64,000 nt of DNA from Falsigemmobacter intermedius (GTDB lineage Bacteria; Pseudomonadota; Alphaproteobacteria; Rhodobacterales; Rhodobacteraceae). The notes beneath the pieces are model-generated. The model made no database searches and was not told where the DNA came from. It worked only from the letters and a program-made list of their open reading frames with translations. A program made the translations under genes and the position numbers. Shown one piece after another: positions 35,856 through 44,683 of this stretch. The stretch lies in contig NZ_SBLC01000007.1 of NCBI RefSeq assembly GCF_004054105.1, forward strand, positions 104,696 to 168,695, given 5' to 3'. Position 1 is the stretch's first letter. Every line of letters starts with the position of its first letter.

Positions 35856-37130
35856 ATGACCGAGACACGCATCCTTTCCGAGATTACCGCGCGCCGTGAC
35901 GATCTGATCGCGCTGACCCAGGGCCTTATCCGCATCCCGACGCTGAACCCGCCGGGGCGCAATTACCGAGATATCTGCGACTATCTGGCTGCGCGGCTGG
36001 AGCCGAAGGGCTGGAAGGTCGAATTTATCCGCGCGCTCGGCGCGCCAGGGGACAGCGAGACCTATCCGCGCTGGAACCTGCTGGCCCGCTATGAGGGCGG
36101 ATTGCCGGGCGACTGCGTGCATTTCAACAGCCACCATGATGTGGTCGAAGTGGGCCACGGCTGGACGAAAGACCCCTTCGGGGGCGAATTGGAAGACGGC
36201 AAAATCTACGGGCGCGGCGCCTGCGATATGAAGGGCGGGCTTGCGGCCTCGATCATCGCGGCGGAGGCTTTTATCGCGGCCTGCCCTGAGTTTAAGGGCG
36301 CGATTGAGATCTCAGCCACCGCCGATGAGGAATCGGGCGGCTTTGGCGGCGTGGCCTATATGGCGGAGAAGGGTTACTTCAGCCCTGAGCGCGTTCAGCA
36401 TGTCATCATCCCGGAGCCTTTGCACAAAGACCGCATCTGTCTGGGCCATCGCGGCGTCTGGTGGGCGGAGATCGAGACCAAAGGGCGGATCGCCCATGGC
36501 TCTATGCCCTTCCTTGGCGACAGCGCGATCCGGCACATGGGTGCGGTGCTCGAAGAGATGGAGCATCAGCTTTATCCGCATCTGACCACCAAACACACCG
36601 AGATGCCGGTGATCCCTTTGGGGGCGCGGCAGTCGACGATGAATATCAACTCGATCCATGGCGGTGAGCCGGAGCCGGAGCCGGGCTATACCGGCCTGCC
36701 TGCCCCCTGTGTGGCGGACCGCTGCCGGATGATCATCGACCGGCGCTTCCTCATTGAAGAGGACATCAAAGAGGTGAAGGGCGAGATCACCGGGCTGCTG
36801 GAGCGGGTGAAGGAAAAACGCCCGAACTTTCAGTATGAGGTCCGCGATCTCTTTGAGGTGCAGCCCTCGATGACCGATACCGATGCCCCGGTGGTGAAGA
36901 CGGTGGCCGGCGCGATTGCGAAAGTGCTGGGAACCCATGCGGAATATGTTGTCTCGCCCGGGACTTACGATCAAAAGCACATCGACCGCATCGGCAAGCT
37001 GAAGAACTGCATCGCCTATGGGCCGGGGGTGCTGGATCTGGCGCATCAGCCCGATGAATGGGTGGGTGTTGAGGATATGATCGACAGCGCCAAAGTCATG
37101 GCACTGACGCTGCAGGAACTGCTTTTGTAA
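35856..37130 (+). CDS. M20 family amidohydrolase (acetylornithine deacetylase/DapE-like)
   Basis: 424 residues. Zinc ligands of the M20 fold: HFNSHHDVVEVGHGW, GRGACDMKGGLAAS, TADEESGGFGG (catalytic Glu), and the late His in YDQKHIDRIG. The dimerisation domain starts at GVWWAEIETKGRIAHGSMP. The substrate is not clear: it belongs to the general ArgE/DapE group that includes deacylases and carbamoyl/formyl hydrolases. ATG 35856 gives the proper domain start; there is no strong ribosome site. It is 70 bases before a dipeptide-type binding protein, which suggests that the substrate is an imported peptide or acylated amine. Confidence 0.85.
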   Translation: MTETRILSEITARRDDLIALTQGLIRIPTLNPPGRNYRDICDYLAARLEPKGWKVEFIRALGAPGDSETYPRWNLLARYEGGLPGDCVHFNSHHDVVEVGHGWTKDPFGGELEDGKIYGRGACDMKGGLAASIIAAEAFIAACPEFKGAIEISATADEESGGFGGVAYMAEKGYFSPERVQHVIIPEPLHKDRICLGHRGVWWAEIETKGRIAHGSMPFLGDSAIRHMGAVLEEMEHQLYPHLTTKHTEMPVIPLGARQSTMNINSIHGGEPEPEPGYTGLPAPCVADRCRMIIDRRFLIEEDIKEVKGEITGLLERVKEKRPNFQYEVRDLFEVQPSMTDTDAPVVKTVAGAIAKVLGTHAEYVVSPGTYDQKHIDRIGKLKNCIAYGPGVLDLAHQPDEWVGVEDMIDSAKVMALTLQELLL

Positions 37131-37199
37131 CGATGCCGGGGCGGCGATTTCGCCGCGACACAGACTAAAGGGCCCCGGAGAGGCCCGTGAGGAGGATAG

Positions 37200-38669
37200 A
37201 TGTTCAACCGTCTGAAGCTTTCCGTGGCCGCCCTGGCGCTGGTGGCAGCGCCGGCGCTGGCCGCGAATGACAGTGTGATTATCGGCATTGCGCTGGAGCC
37301 GCCGACCCTGGATCCGACCAGCGGGGCGGCTGCGGCCATCCGTGAGGTGACGCAGGTCAATATCTATGAGGGTCTGACCCGCTTTGGTCCCGACGGCTCC
37401 ATCCTGCCGGCGCTGGCGAAATCCTGGGATATTGAGGAAAACGGCAAGGTCTGGATCTTCCATCTGAATGAAGGTGTGAAATTCCACGACGGCTCAGATT
37501 TTGATGCGGAAGACGTGAAATTCACGCTGGAGCGCACCACGGCTGAGGGCTCCACCAATGCGCAGAAGCAGCTCTTCAACGGTATTGAGACCGTGGAAGT
37601 GGTTGATGCGAAAACCGTGAAGATCACGCTTAAAGCGCCGGATGCGAACTTCGCCTTCAATATGGCCTGGGGCGATGCGGTGATGATGGCCCCGGAATCG
37701 GTGGCAGATAACGCCACGAAGCCCGTCGGCACCGGTCCCTATAAGCTGGGCGAATGGGTCAAAGGCGACCGTATCGATCTGGTGGCAAACCCGGACTATT
37801 GGGGCGCAAAACCGGCGATTGAAAAGGCGACCTTCAAGATCATCGCCGATCCGACTGCCGCGCTGAACGCGATGATGGCGGAAGACGTCGATGTTTTCCC
37901 GATCTTCCCGGCACCGGAAACTCTGGCGCAGTTTGAGGGCGATTCGCGCTTTCAGGTGCTGAAAGGCACCACCGAGGGTGAGACGATTCTGGGGCTGAAC
38001 AACCAGAAAGCGCCGCTCGACAATGTGAAGGTCCGCGAGGCCATTGCCCATGCCGTAAACCGCCAGGAGATCATCGATGGCGCGATGTTCGGCCTTGGCA
38101 CGCCGATCGGTACCCATTTTGCGCCGCACCATCCGGCCTATGTGGATCTGACCGCGCAGTCGGCCTTTGATCCGGAGAAGGCCAAAGCGCTGCTGAAAGA
38201 GGCAGGCGTTGAAAACCTGAAGCTGCGCCTGGCGCTGCCGCCGCCGATGTATGCCCGTCGCGGTGGCGAAATCATCGCTGCGCAACTGCGCAATGTGGGG
38301 ATTGAGACGGAAATCTCGAATCTGGAATGGGCGCAGTGGCTGGAACAGGTCTTTAAGGGCAAAGACTTTGATCTGACGATCATTTCTCACGTCGAGCCGA
38401 TGGATATCAATATCTACGCCCGCCCGGATTACTACTTCGGCTACGGCAAGCCCGAGTTTGTGGCGATCCTCGATGAGCTGGCGGTAACCGCGGATGACGC
38501 GAAACGCACTGAACTGCTGCAGTCGGCGCAGAAGATGATCGCGGATGATTACGTCAACGTATACCTCTTCCAGCTGGCGAAGGCCGGTGTGGCAAAGGCG
38601 GGGCTGAAGGGCCTCTGGCCGAATTCTCCGGCCCCGATCATCGATATCGGTGCGCTGTCCTGGGAGTGA
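37200..38669 (+). CDS. ABC transporter substrate-binding protein (dipeptide/oligopeptide type)
   Basis: 489 residues of the SBP family 5 (DppA/OppA-like). Signal peptide MFNRLKLSVAALALVAAPALA; EPPTLDPTSGAAAAIREVTQ, YEGLTRFGPDGSILPALAKSW and GVKFHDGSDFDAEDVKFTLER are family signatures. No permease or ATPase genes lie on either side, so it either shares a transporter encoded elsewhere or acts with a distant locus. RBS GAGGA precedes the ATG. It ends in a strong terminator. Confidence 0.9.
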   Translation: MFNRLKLSVAALALVAAPALAANDSVIIGIALEPPTLDPTSGAAAAIREVTQVNIYEGLTRFGPDGSILPALAKSWDIEENGKVWIFHLNEGVKFHDGSDFDAEDVKFTLERTTAEGSTNAQKQLFNGIETVEVVDAKTVKITLKAPDANFAFNMAWGDAVMMAPESVADNATKPVGTGPYKLGEWVKGDRIDLVANPDYWGAKPAIEKATFKIIADPTAALNAMMAEDVDVFPIFPAPETLAQFEGDSRFQVLKGTTEGETILGLNNQKAPLDNVKVREAIAHAVNRQEIIDGAMFGLGTPIGTHFAPHHPAYVDLTAQSAFDPEKAKALLKEAGVENLKLRLALPPPMYARRGGEIIAAQLRNVGIETEISNLEWAQWLEQVFKGKDFDLTIISHVEPMDINIYARPDYYFGYGKPEFVAILDELAVTADDAKRTELLQSAQKMIADDYVNVYLFQLAKAGVAKAGLKGLWPNSPAPIIDIGALSWE

Positions 38670-38688
38670 TCTTCGCAAAGTTCTCAAA

Positions 38689-38711
38689 GCCGGGGGAGAC
38701 CCCGGCTTTTT
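38689..38711 (+). terminator. Rho-independent terminator after the binding-protein gene
   Basis: Perfect 7-base-pair stem GCCGGGG/CCCCGGC with a GAGA tetraloop and a TTTTT tail, 19 bases after the stop. It lies just before the cupin gene. Confidence 0.9.
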
Positions 38712-38727
38712 CATGGAAAGTTCAGAA

Positions 38728-39066
38728 ATGCTTATTGAAAAATTGACCCGCGACGGCATTGAGCCGGAAGTCACCCGCCCTGAGCCGGAGAAGCTGGTTT
38801 CGGGGGATCCGGTGCACACCACCTGGAACCTTGATGAGGCTGAGGGGCTTTATGCCGGGCTCTGGCAGTCCACGCCCGGTGCCTGGCGGGTAAATTATGA
38901 GGAATGGGAATATATCCGCGTCCATGAGGGCCATTCGGTCCTCACCGGCGATGACGGCAGCCGGGTCGAGCTTCGGGCCGGAGACAGCTGGCTGATCCGG
39001 CCCGGCTATTCGGGCGTCTGGGAAGTTCTTGAGACCACGCTCAAGGACTATGTGATCAAAGTCTGA
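38728..39066 (+). CDS. Cupin domain protein (DUF861/cupin_3)
   Basis: 112 residues, one cupin barrel: TPGAWRVNYEEWEYIRVHEG and ELRAGDSWLIRPGYSGVWEV are the two conserved strands, with metal-ligand type Glu/His in the first. The family includes (S)-ureidoglycine aminohydrolase domains and many uncharacterised proteins. ATG 38728 has GGAAAG about 7 bases upstream; ATG 38713 is 15 bases earlier. A terminator just upstream implies either read-through or a promoter inside the binding-protein gene. The enzyme role is not known. Confidence 0.75.
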   Translation: MLIEKLTRDGIEPEVTRPEPEKLVSGDPVHTTWNLDEAEGLYAGLWQSTPGAWRVNYEEWEYIRVHEGHSVLTGDDGSRVELRAGDSWLIRPGYSGVWEVLETTLKDYVIKV

Positions 39067-39077
39067 TCACGCCCCGT

Positions 39078-39422
39078 TCACTCCTGAACTTTACGCACGA
39101 ACTCGGACTTCAGCCCCATCTGGCCGAAGCCCGGGATCTTGCAGTCGATGTCGTGATCGCCGTGCACCAGGCGGATGCCGCGCACCTTGGTGCCGACCTT
39201 CACCATATTGCTGGAGCCCTTCACCTTCAGGGTTTTGATCACCGTCACGGTGTCGCCGTCCTGCAGGATGTTGCCCACGGAATCGCGGATCTCGCCCAGG
39301 GCGCCGGCTTCCACGCCGCCGGGGGTCCATTCATGGCCGCACTCCGGGCAGGTCAGACCCGCTTCGCTTTCATAACAATAGACCGATTTGCACTCGGGAC
39401 AGGGGGGCAGAGTGTCAGACAT
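39078..39422 (-). CDS. yjdM: YjdM/PhnA family zinc ribbon protein
   Basis: 114 residues. Two CxxC pairs in PPCPECKSVYCY and GLTCPECGHEWTP form the N-terminal zinc ribbon; the rest (GNILQDGDTVTVIKTLKVKG, GIRLVHGDHDIDCKIPGFG) is the conserved C-terminal PhnA domain. Despite the older name it is not part of C-P lyase. Start ATG 39422 has AAGGAA about 6 bases before. It is convergent with the cupin gene. Confidence 0.9.
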   Translation of the reverse strand: MSDTLPPCPECKSVYCYESEAGLTCPECGHEWTPGGVEAGALGEIRDSVGNILQDGDTVTVIKTLKVKGSSNMVKVGTKVRGIRLVHGDHDIDCKIPGFGQMGLKSEFVRKVQE

Positions 39423-39497
39423 GACAGGTTCCTTGGTCGTAAAAGAAAGCGACACCGGAGCGATCCGGTGCCGCCAAAGTCAGAGCCGCTGAGGCGC

Positions 39498-40277
39498 TTA
39501 GTCCAGCGTTTCAGTGGTCCGTTCGATTTCAGCCGCAACCAGAAGCTGCGCCTGCTGGCGCTCTTCCGCGCCGGCCAGCCATTCGGCATCCGCAGCCAGG
39601 GCCGCATCCACCGCCGCATCCCCCTCAAGCGCGCGGGATTCAGCCACCGAGCGGATCTTCACCGTCGCGCCGCTGTCCACCGCTTCATAAAGCGCCAGGA
39701 TATCCTGGTTATAAAGCCGGATGCAGCCCGCAGAGGTGGCCCGACCGATCGAGGTGAAATCCCCGGTTCCGTGGATACGGAACATGGTATCGCGCCCGCT
39801 GCGGTAAAGGTAAAGCGCCCGTGCGCCCAGCGGGTTCAGCGGACCAGACTCCATCCCGGCAGCTTTATCGGCGTAAAGCTCGGGCATGGTGCGGATCATG
39901 TTTTTGGTCGGCGTCCAGCGCGGCCAATGGGCCTTGCGGCCGACGTAGGTCGTGGCCTTCAGCCCGCGCCCCTCATCGCCCACCGCGATGCGGTAGCGGT
40001 CTGCCGACCCGTCAGCGCGCACGTGATAGAGATATTTCACATGTGGATCGACAACGATGGTCCCGGGTTTCTCACTCCCGTTATAGGCGACCGTGGTGCG
40101 GCGGTTTTCCGGCGGAACATAACGCGCGGGAACGGCCGGAATGGTGAAACCGCCATCCTCGATGGCACCGTAGCCCGGCACCTCCTGGGGCGTGACGGAA
40201 GCCGGCGGCGCACCACAGGCAGCGAGAAAAGCCGCGGCGCTCAGAGCACAGACGGCACGAATAATGGTGACAGACAC
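39498..40277 (-). CDS. L,D-transpeptidase (YkuD) lipoprotein
   Basis: 259 residues. Lipoprotein signal (ALSAAAFLAACGAPPAS, lipobox AAC). The YkuD active site is seen in FRIHGTGDFTSIGRATSAGC: the conserved His and, 14 residues further on, the nucleophile Cys in SAGCIRLYNQD. It forms 3-3 crosslinks or anchors proteins to peptidoglycan in the periplasm. Proline-rich linker VPARYVPPENRRTTVAYN precedes the domain. The C-terminal 60 residues are Ala/Glu-rich helices. Confidence 0.9.
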   Translation of the reverse strand: MSVTIIRAVCALSAAAFLAACGAPPASVTPQEVPGYGAIEDGGFTIPAVPARYVPPENRRTTVAYNGSEKPGTIVVDPHVKYLYHVRADGSADRYRIAVGDEGRGLKATTYVGRKAHWPRWTPTKNMIRTMPELYADKAAGMESGPLNPLGARALYLYRSGRDTMFRIHGTGDFTSIGRATSAGCIRLYNQDILALYEAVDSGATVKIRSVAESRALEGDAAVDAALAADAEWLAGAEERQQAQLLVAAEIERTTETLD

Positions 40278-40389
40278 GTAACCTATTCCCCCGGGGAAAT
40301 GAACGTTGGGCAGCTGCGCCTATTGCACCGGCTCAGGCAGGCCCGGTCAAGGTCTGCAAAGCCTCAGCCGCGATGAAAGCCGAAAGGCG

Positions 40390-41307
40390 TTACCCCCGTG
40401 CCGCAGCGCGTCTGCGCCGCCCTTCCCGCCAGAGTGTGAAAATTCCCGAAGCCACAACCACCGCAGCGCCGAAAAGCGTCAGCCCGTCGGGGAAATACCC
40501 CGAGATCAGCCAGCTGAGCAGCAGCGCCCACAGGAGCGCTGAATAGCGAAAGGGGGTGACGAAGCTGACATCCCCTGTCCGCATGGATCGAATCACCGAA
40601 ATATAGCCCGTCACCAGGGCACAACCTGCCCCGAGCAGCAACGGGATCGCCTCCGCAGGCACCGCGTCCCAGGGCTCACGAGAGGCGATCGCCAGCGAGA
40701 CGAGAAAGACCCCGCTCGCCGCCAGAAAGGCGACACTGGCCGAGGGGATGTCTTTCGGCAGCCGCCGCGTGCTCAGATCGCGCAGCACCACAAAGCAGAC
40801 CGAGATGAGCACAAAAACCGTCGGCAGCCCAAAGCCGTCAGAACCGGGCCGGATGATGAGCAGCACCCCGCAAAACCCCGCGCAGATCGCCAGAAGACGC
40901 GGCAGCCCGACCTTTTCGCCCAGAAAAAGCGCAGCCGCTGCCGTCACCGCGAGCGGCGTGGCCTGCAGAATGGCCGTCACAATCGCCAGCGGCAGCGCCA
41001 CCAGCCCCAGAAAAAAGGTCACCGTTGAAAGCACTTCGGCAAAGGTGCGCAGCCCGATCAGCCTGCGCTCGCGCCAGAGGCGGTCGAAATGCAGCCCCCC
41101 GCTTACTTTGCCGACCAGCAGCAAAAGCGGCAGCGTCATCAGACCGCGCAGCGCAACAGCCTGATAAAGCGGCATCATCTGCGAGACCTGCTTCATCAGC
41201 GAATCGCCGATGGTAAAAGCTGCCATAGCCAGCAGCATGAAGCCCGCGCCTTTCAGATTCTCCCCCGAGGCCAGACCTGCGCCCCCGGAACCGTCACTGC
41301 CAGTCAT
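40390..41307 (-). CDS. DMT/EamA superfamily transporter
   Basis: 305 residues with about ten hydrophobic helices; the first repeat begins AGFMLLAMAAFTIGDSLMKQ and has ATPLAVTAAAALFLGEKVG; the second has YSALLWALLLSWLISGYFPD. The S-adenosylmethionine transporter and other exporters share this fold; the substrate is unknown. The first 15 residues are Gly/Ser-rich. Confidence 0.85.
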   Translation of the reverse strand: MTGSDGSGGAGLASGENLKGAGFMLLAMAAFTIGDSLMKQVSQMMPLYQAVALRGLMTLPLLLLVGKVSGGLHFDRLWRERRLIGLRTFAEVLSTVTFFLGLVALPLAIVTAILQATPLAVTAAAALFLGEKVGLPRLLAICAGFCGVLLIIRPGSDGFGLPTVFVLISVCFVVLRDLSTRRLPKDIPSASVAFLAASGVFLVSLAIASREPWDAVPAEAIPLLLGAGCALVTGYISVIRSMRTGDVSFVTPFRYSALLWALLLSWLISGYFPDGLTLFGAAVVVASGIFTLWREGRRRRAAARG

Positions 41308-41424
41308 CTCGCGGACCTTCCCTCTGCCCTCAGCAAAGGCCTAGCATGGCCTTTTCACCCCTGCCAGAGCGGCGGTGCCGGGAGAGCCGGGCGGCGGCAT
41401 TTCCGCCACGGGGGACCGGGCCAG

Positions 41425-41679
41425 TCAGTCAAATCTGAAGCATTTTTCCCGCGAGGTCGCCCCGCGCACCAGGGTCAGCCGGGTTTGCGCCACGCCCATG
41501 GCTTTTGCCAGCAGTCGGCGCACGGCGTCATTGGCCCTGCCATCCTCCGGCGGGGCCGAGACGCGGACTTTCAGACCGTCTGCGGTCTCTTCAATCGCAT
41601 CACGGCCGCCGCGCGGGGTCACGCGCAGGCGGATTTCGGTGCCAGGCTCGGCCAGGCGGGACAGATCAGGCAGGCTCAT
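41425..41679 (-). CDS. DUF167 family protein (YggU-like)
   Basis: 84 residues, complete: LRVTPRGGRDAIEE and KVRVSAPPEDGRANDAVRRL are the family signature, with LVRGATSREKCFR at the end. The 85-residue size is normal. Function unknown. It lies in the gap between the DMT transporter and the patatin gene. Confidence 0.88.
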   Translation of the reverse strand: MSLPDLSRLAEPGTEIRLRVTPRGGRDAIEETADGLKVRVSAPPEDGRANDAVRRLLAKAMGVAQTRLTLVRGATSREKCFRFD

Positions 41680-41778
41680 GCCCCGGGTTTAGCCGCGCCT
41701 TTCATCTGCTGGCAAGAGAGCGGCGCTAAACTGGCGTCTTTGCGTTAACTTGGATGCAATCACAGAAGGAGGCGCCCC

Positions 41779-42735
41779 ATGACTGCCCAGCCCACAGGCC
41801 GCACGGCCCTTGTTCTTGGCTCCGGGGGCGCGCGGGGCTGGTGTCACATTGGTGTGCTGCGCGGGATCGACGCGCTTGGTCTGCGCCCGGATATGCTGAT
41901 CGGCTGCTCGATGGGGGCGCTGGTGGGGGCCGCCTGGGCGGCGGGCAGGCTGGATGCGCTTGAGGATTTCGCCCGCAGCCTGACCCGCAGCCGGGTGCTG
42001 AGGATGCTGGATCTGCGCCCGGGCTCAGGCGGGCTGATCGGCGGCGGCGGTATCTCGCATCTTTTGGGAAGCCTGGGGCTGAGCGGGTCTTTTTCGGATC
42101 TGTCGCTGCCCTTCACGGCGGTTGCAGCGGACCTGAATCTAGGACAGGAGATCTGGCTGCAACGGGGGGATCTGGCCCCCGCGATCCGCGCCTCGGCCGC
42201 CATGCCGGGGATCCTGGCGCCCCAGTGGCTGGAGGGGCGCTGGCTCATCGACGGGGCGGTCGTCAATCCGGTGCCGGTCTCGGTCGCCCGCGCCATGGGG
42301 GCCGTCAGCGTGGTGGCGGTCAATCCCACCACCCGGGTGCTGCGCCCCACAAGCCACCCCCTGCCCCCGGAGGGTGAGGCTGCAACGGCTCCGGCCCCCT
42401 CGCGCTTTGCGCGGCTGATCCCGCTCCGCTCCGATAAACTGCCGCGGGCTGCGCCGCCCGCGCCGGGGTATCTCTCGCTGGTGGCCCAGGCGCTCGACAT
42501 TATGTCAGAGCGGATCCGCCGCAGCCGTCTGGCCGGGGATCCGCCGGATCTGCTGATCGGGGCGCGGCTGCAGGATCTTTCTGCTCTCGATTTTCACCGT
42601 GCGGCAGAGGCGATTGATGAAGGCCACCGCATTGCGGAACTGCACCGCGATGTGCTGCGCGAATGGCTCAGGCCGTCAGCTTCGACAACAGCAGAAAAAC
42701 CCCCGCCGAAAGCGCCGCCGTCAGCGGCACCGTGA
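41779..42735 (+). CDS. Patatin-like phospholipase (RssA-like)
   Basis: 318 residues. GSGGARGWCHIGVLRG is the oxyanion loop, GCSMGALVGAAWAAG carries the GxSxG nucleophile Ser, and IDGAVVNPVPVSVARAMGA the catalytic Asp (DGA). A disordered Pro-rich part (PTSHPLPPEGEAATAPAPS) interrupts the C-terminal half. ATG 41779 has GAAGGAGG upstream. Its last 68 bases overlap the convergent PiT gene, an unusually long 3' overlap. Confidence 0.9.
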   Translation: MTAQPTGRTALVLGSGGARGWCHIGVLRGIDALGLRPDMLIGCSMGALVGAAWAAGRLDALEDFARSLTRSRVLRMLDLRPGSGGLIGGGGISHLLGSLGLSGSFSDLSLPFTAVAADLNLGQEIWLQRGDLAPAIRASAAMPGILAPQWLEGRWLIDGAVVNPVPVSVARAMGAVSVVAVNPTTRVLRPTSHPLPPEGEAATAPAPSRFARLIPLRSDKLPRAAPPAPGYLSLVAQALDIMSERIRRSRLAGDPPDLLIGARLQDLSALDFHRAAEAIDEGHRIAELHRDVLREWLRPSASTTAEKPPPKAPPSAAP

Positions 42736-44143
42736 TGATCCAGGCCGTCAGCATGGTCAGCACATGCGAGCGGCGCACCAGGCGGCGGCGGTGGCGCTCT
42801 TCCACCGGGGCATCCGCTTTTCCGCGAAGCTTGCGGCCCCGCGCCGCCTCGCGCCATTCGCGGTAAAAGCCAAGGCCGAAGATCGCCCCCACCGCGATAT
42901 GCGTTGAGGAGACCGGCAGCCCCATGGCCGCCGCCGCAATCACGGCCACCGCCGTGGCAAGCGCCACGCAGAAAGCCCGCACCGGATTCAGCCGGGTGAT
43001 CTCTTCGCCGACCAGCAGCACAAGGCGCGGGCCAAAAAGCAAAAGCCCCAGCGCGATGCCCGCCCCGCCAATGGCCATGACCCAGAAAGGAAGGCCCACG
43101 GCCTCCATATAGGCCCCGCCGCCCCCCTCTGAATAGACCCCCACGATCGCCGCCAGAGGGGCGACCGCGTTGGAGACATCGGAGGCCCCATGCCCGAAGG
43201 ACAGCAGCGCCGCCGAGACGACCAGCAGCGGAGAGAACAGCTTTTTCAGCGCCTTACGCTTGTTCGACAGCCCCTCAGCCTGCCGCCGCACCAGGGGCCG
43301 TGCGCCCCCCCAGGTCAGCAGCGCCACCACGAGCCCCAGCCCCAGCGCCGTGCGCCAGCCGCTGCCCGTATGCACCGCCAGGCCCTTTGCCCCCAGATAG
43401 ACCGTGAAGGCCCCCGCCATCAGCGCCATCAGCACCGGCAGCCAGAGCCGCGCTGCCGCAATCCGGTCCTCAGCCTCTGCAATCGCGTGGTTGATGAAGG
43501 CCAGAAGCGCGGCCGCCAGCAGCCCGCCCACCAGCGGCGAGACCACCCAGCTGAGGGAGATCACCCCCAGAAGTCCCCAGTCCACCGCCTGCGGCCCTGC
43601 AGCGGCCAGAGCCGCCCCTGCAACGCCGCCGATAATCGAATGGGTGGTTGAGACGGCGGCCCCCGCCCAGGTCGCCAGATGCAGCCAGAGCGCCGTGGCC
43701 AGCAGTGCCGCCATCATGGCCCGCACAAAGGCCCCCTCGGAGGGGAAGACTTCAGCATGGATGATCCCGTCTGAGATCGTCGCCACCACATCGCTGCCCG
43801 CGATCAGTGCACCCGCCATCTCGCAGACCGCCGCCAGCACGAGCGCCCCGCCCAGGGTCAGGGCCCGCGCGCCCACGGCGGGGCCGACGTTATTGGCGAC
43901 ATCATTGGCCCCGATCGTCAGCGCCAGATAGGCCGCAAGGATCGAGGCCAGGATCACCGGCAGACCGCCCCCCGCAGAGACCGGCACAATGCCCGAGCCC
44001 AGCGCCACAATCGCCACGAAGGCCAGAGCCAGCCCCGGTGCCAGCAGTGGCCGCGCCACATGGCGCCCCGCAAGCTCCAGCGTGCCGATCCGGCCCAGGT
44101 CTTTATCGAGCGTTTTCCATTGCGGATCGGGCGGCAGCGCCAT
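42668..44143 (-). CDS. pit: Inorganic phosphate transporter, PiT family
   Basis: 491 residues with about eleven membrane helices. The two PiT signatures are clear: GANDVANNVGPAVGARAL and GASDVSNAVAPLAAIVG. A long cytosolic loop (ARPLVRRQAEGLSNKRKALK) separates the halves. The N-terminal 30 residues are hydrophilic. It exchanges phosphate-metal ions with protons. The last 68 bases overlap the patatin gene on the other strand. Confidence 0.92.
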   Translation of the reverse strand: MALPPDPQWKTLDKDLGRIGTLELAGRHVARPLLAPGLALAFVAIVALGSGIVPVSAGGGLPVILASILAAYLALTIGANDVANNVGPAVGARALTLGGALVLAAVCEMAGALIAGSDVVATISDGIIHAEVFPSEGAFVRAMMAALLATALWLHLATWAGAAVSTTHSIIGGVAGAALAAAGPQAVDWGLLGVISLSWVVSPLVGGLLAAALLAFINHAIAEAEDRIAAARLWLPVLMALMAGAFTVYLGAKGLAVHTGSGWRTALGLGLVVALLTWGGARPLVRRQAEGLSNKRKALKKLFSPLLVVSAALLSFGHGASDVSNAVAPLAAIVGVYSEGGGGAYMEAVGLPFWVMAIGGAGIALGLLLFGPRLVLLVGEEITRLNPVRAFCVALATAVAVIAAAAMGLPVSSTHIAVGAIFGLGFYREWREAARGRKLRGKADAPVEERHRRRLVRRSHVLTMLTAWIITVPLTAALSAGVFLLLSKLTA

Positions 44144-44221
44144 GGCGGTCAGGGTCTCCGGGTCGGTCAGGGGGGGCCTGCGACCTTCGGCGAAAGTGCA
44201 GCAAAGGACAAGTGCGGCGGA

Positions 44222-44683
44222 TCAGCCCTGCGGCGGCGCTCCGCCCAGACGCTCGCTGAGGGCTGTAATCACCTCTCCGAGGGCGTCGACATCAGCGCGG
44301 CGGGCGGCCAGATCGATGGGCCACATTCTGCGTTCGCGTTTTCCGGCCTCGGGGTAGTCGTCGAGCAGTTCAGTCCCGGTCATCACAAAAATCGCCAGAT
44401 CCGTCGGCACCTCAAGCCCGCCGTTGCGCCGCTTGTTAGAGGGGATCCGGGCAAATTCCTCAGGCATCATCCGCCCCTTCGCCCCCGCCTCTTCCCAGGC
44501 TTCAATCTCGGCCGCTTCCGCCAGGGTTTTGCCATCCATCGGCCAGCCCTTGGGGATGATCCAGCGACCGGTATCAAGGGTCCGCACCAGCAGCACCTCA
44601 TAGCCCTCAGGCCCCTCGCGCAGGCAGATGACCCCGGTCTGCAAGGCCCGGGGCCGGAAGATCATACCGCGCAGAAATGCCAT
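44222..44683 (-). CDS. Nudix hydrolase
   Basis: 153 residues. The Nudix region reads IIPKGWPMDGKTLAEAAEIE and AWEEAGAKG; the catalytic EE pair is present, but the usual E and R of the box are K and I. I recall the IEAWEEAG version from other alphaproteobacterial members. It resembles the diphosphoinositol-polyphosphate phosphohydrolase group. ATG 44683 overlaps the kinase stop (TGATG); TTG 44692 gives 3 more residues. It is the last gene of the arfB operon. Confidence 0.82.
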   Translation of the reverse strand: MAFLRGMIFRPRALQTGVICLREGPEGYEVLLVRTLDTGRWIIPKGWPMDGKTLAEAAEIEAWEEAGAKGRMMPEEFARIPSNKRRNGGLEVPTDLAIFVMTGTELLDDYPEAGKRERRMWPIDLAARRADVDALGEVITALSERLGGAPPQG

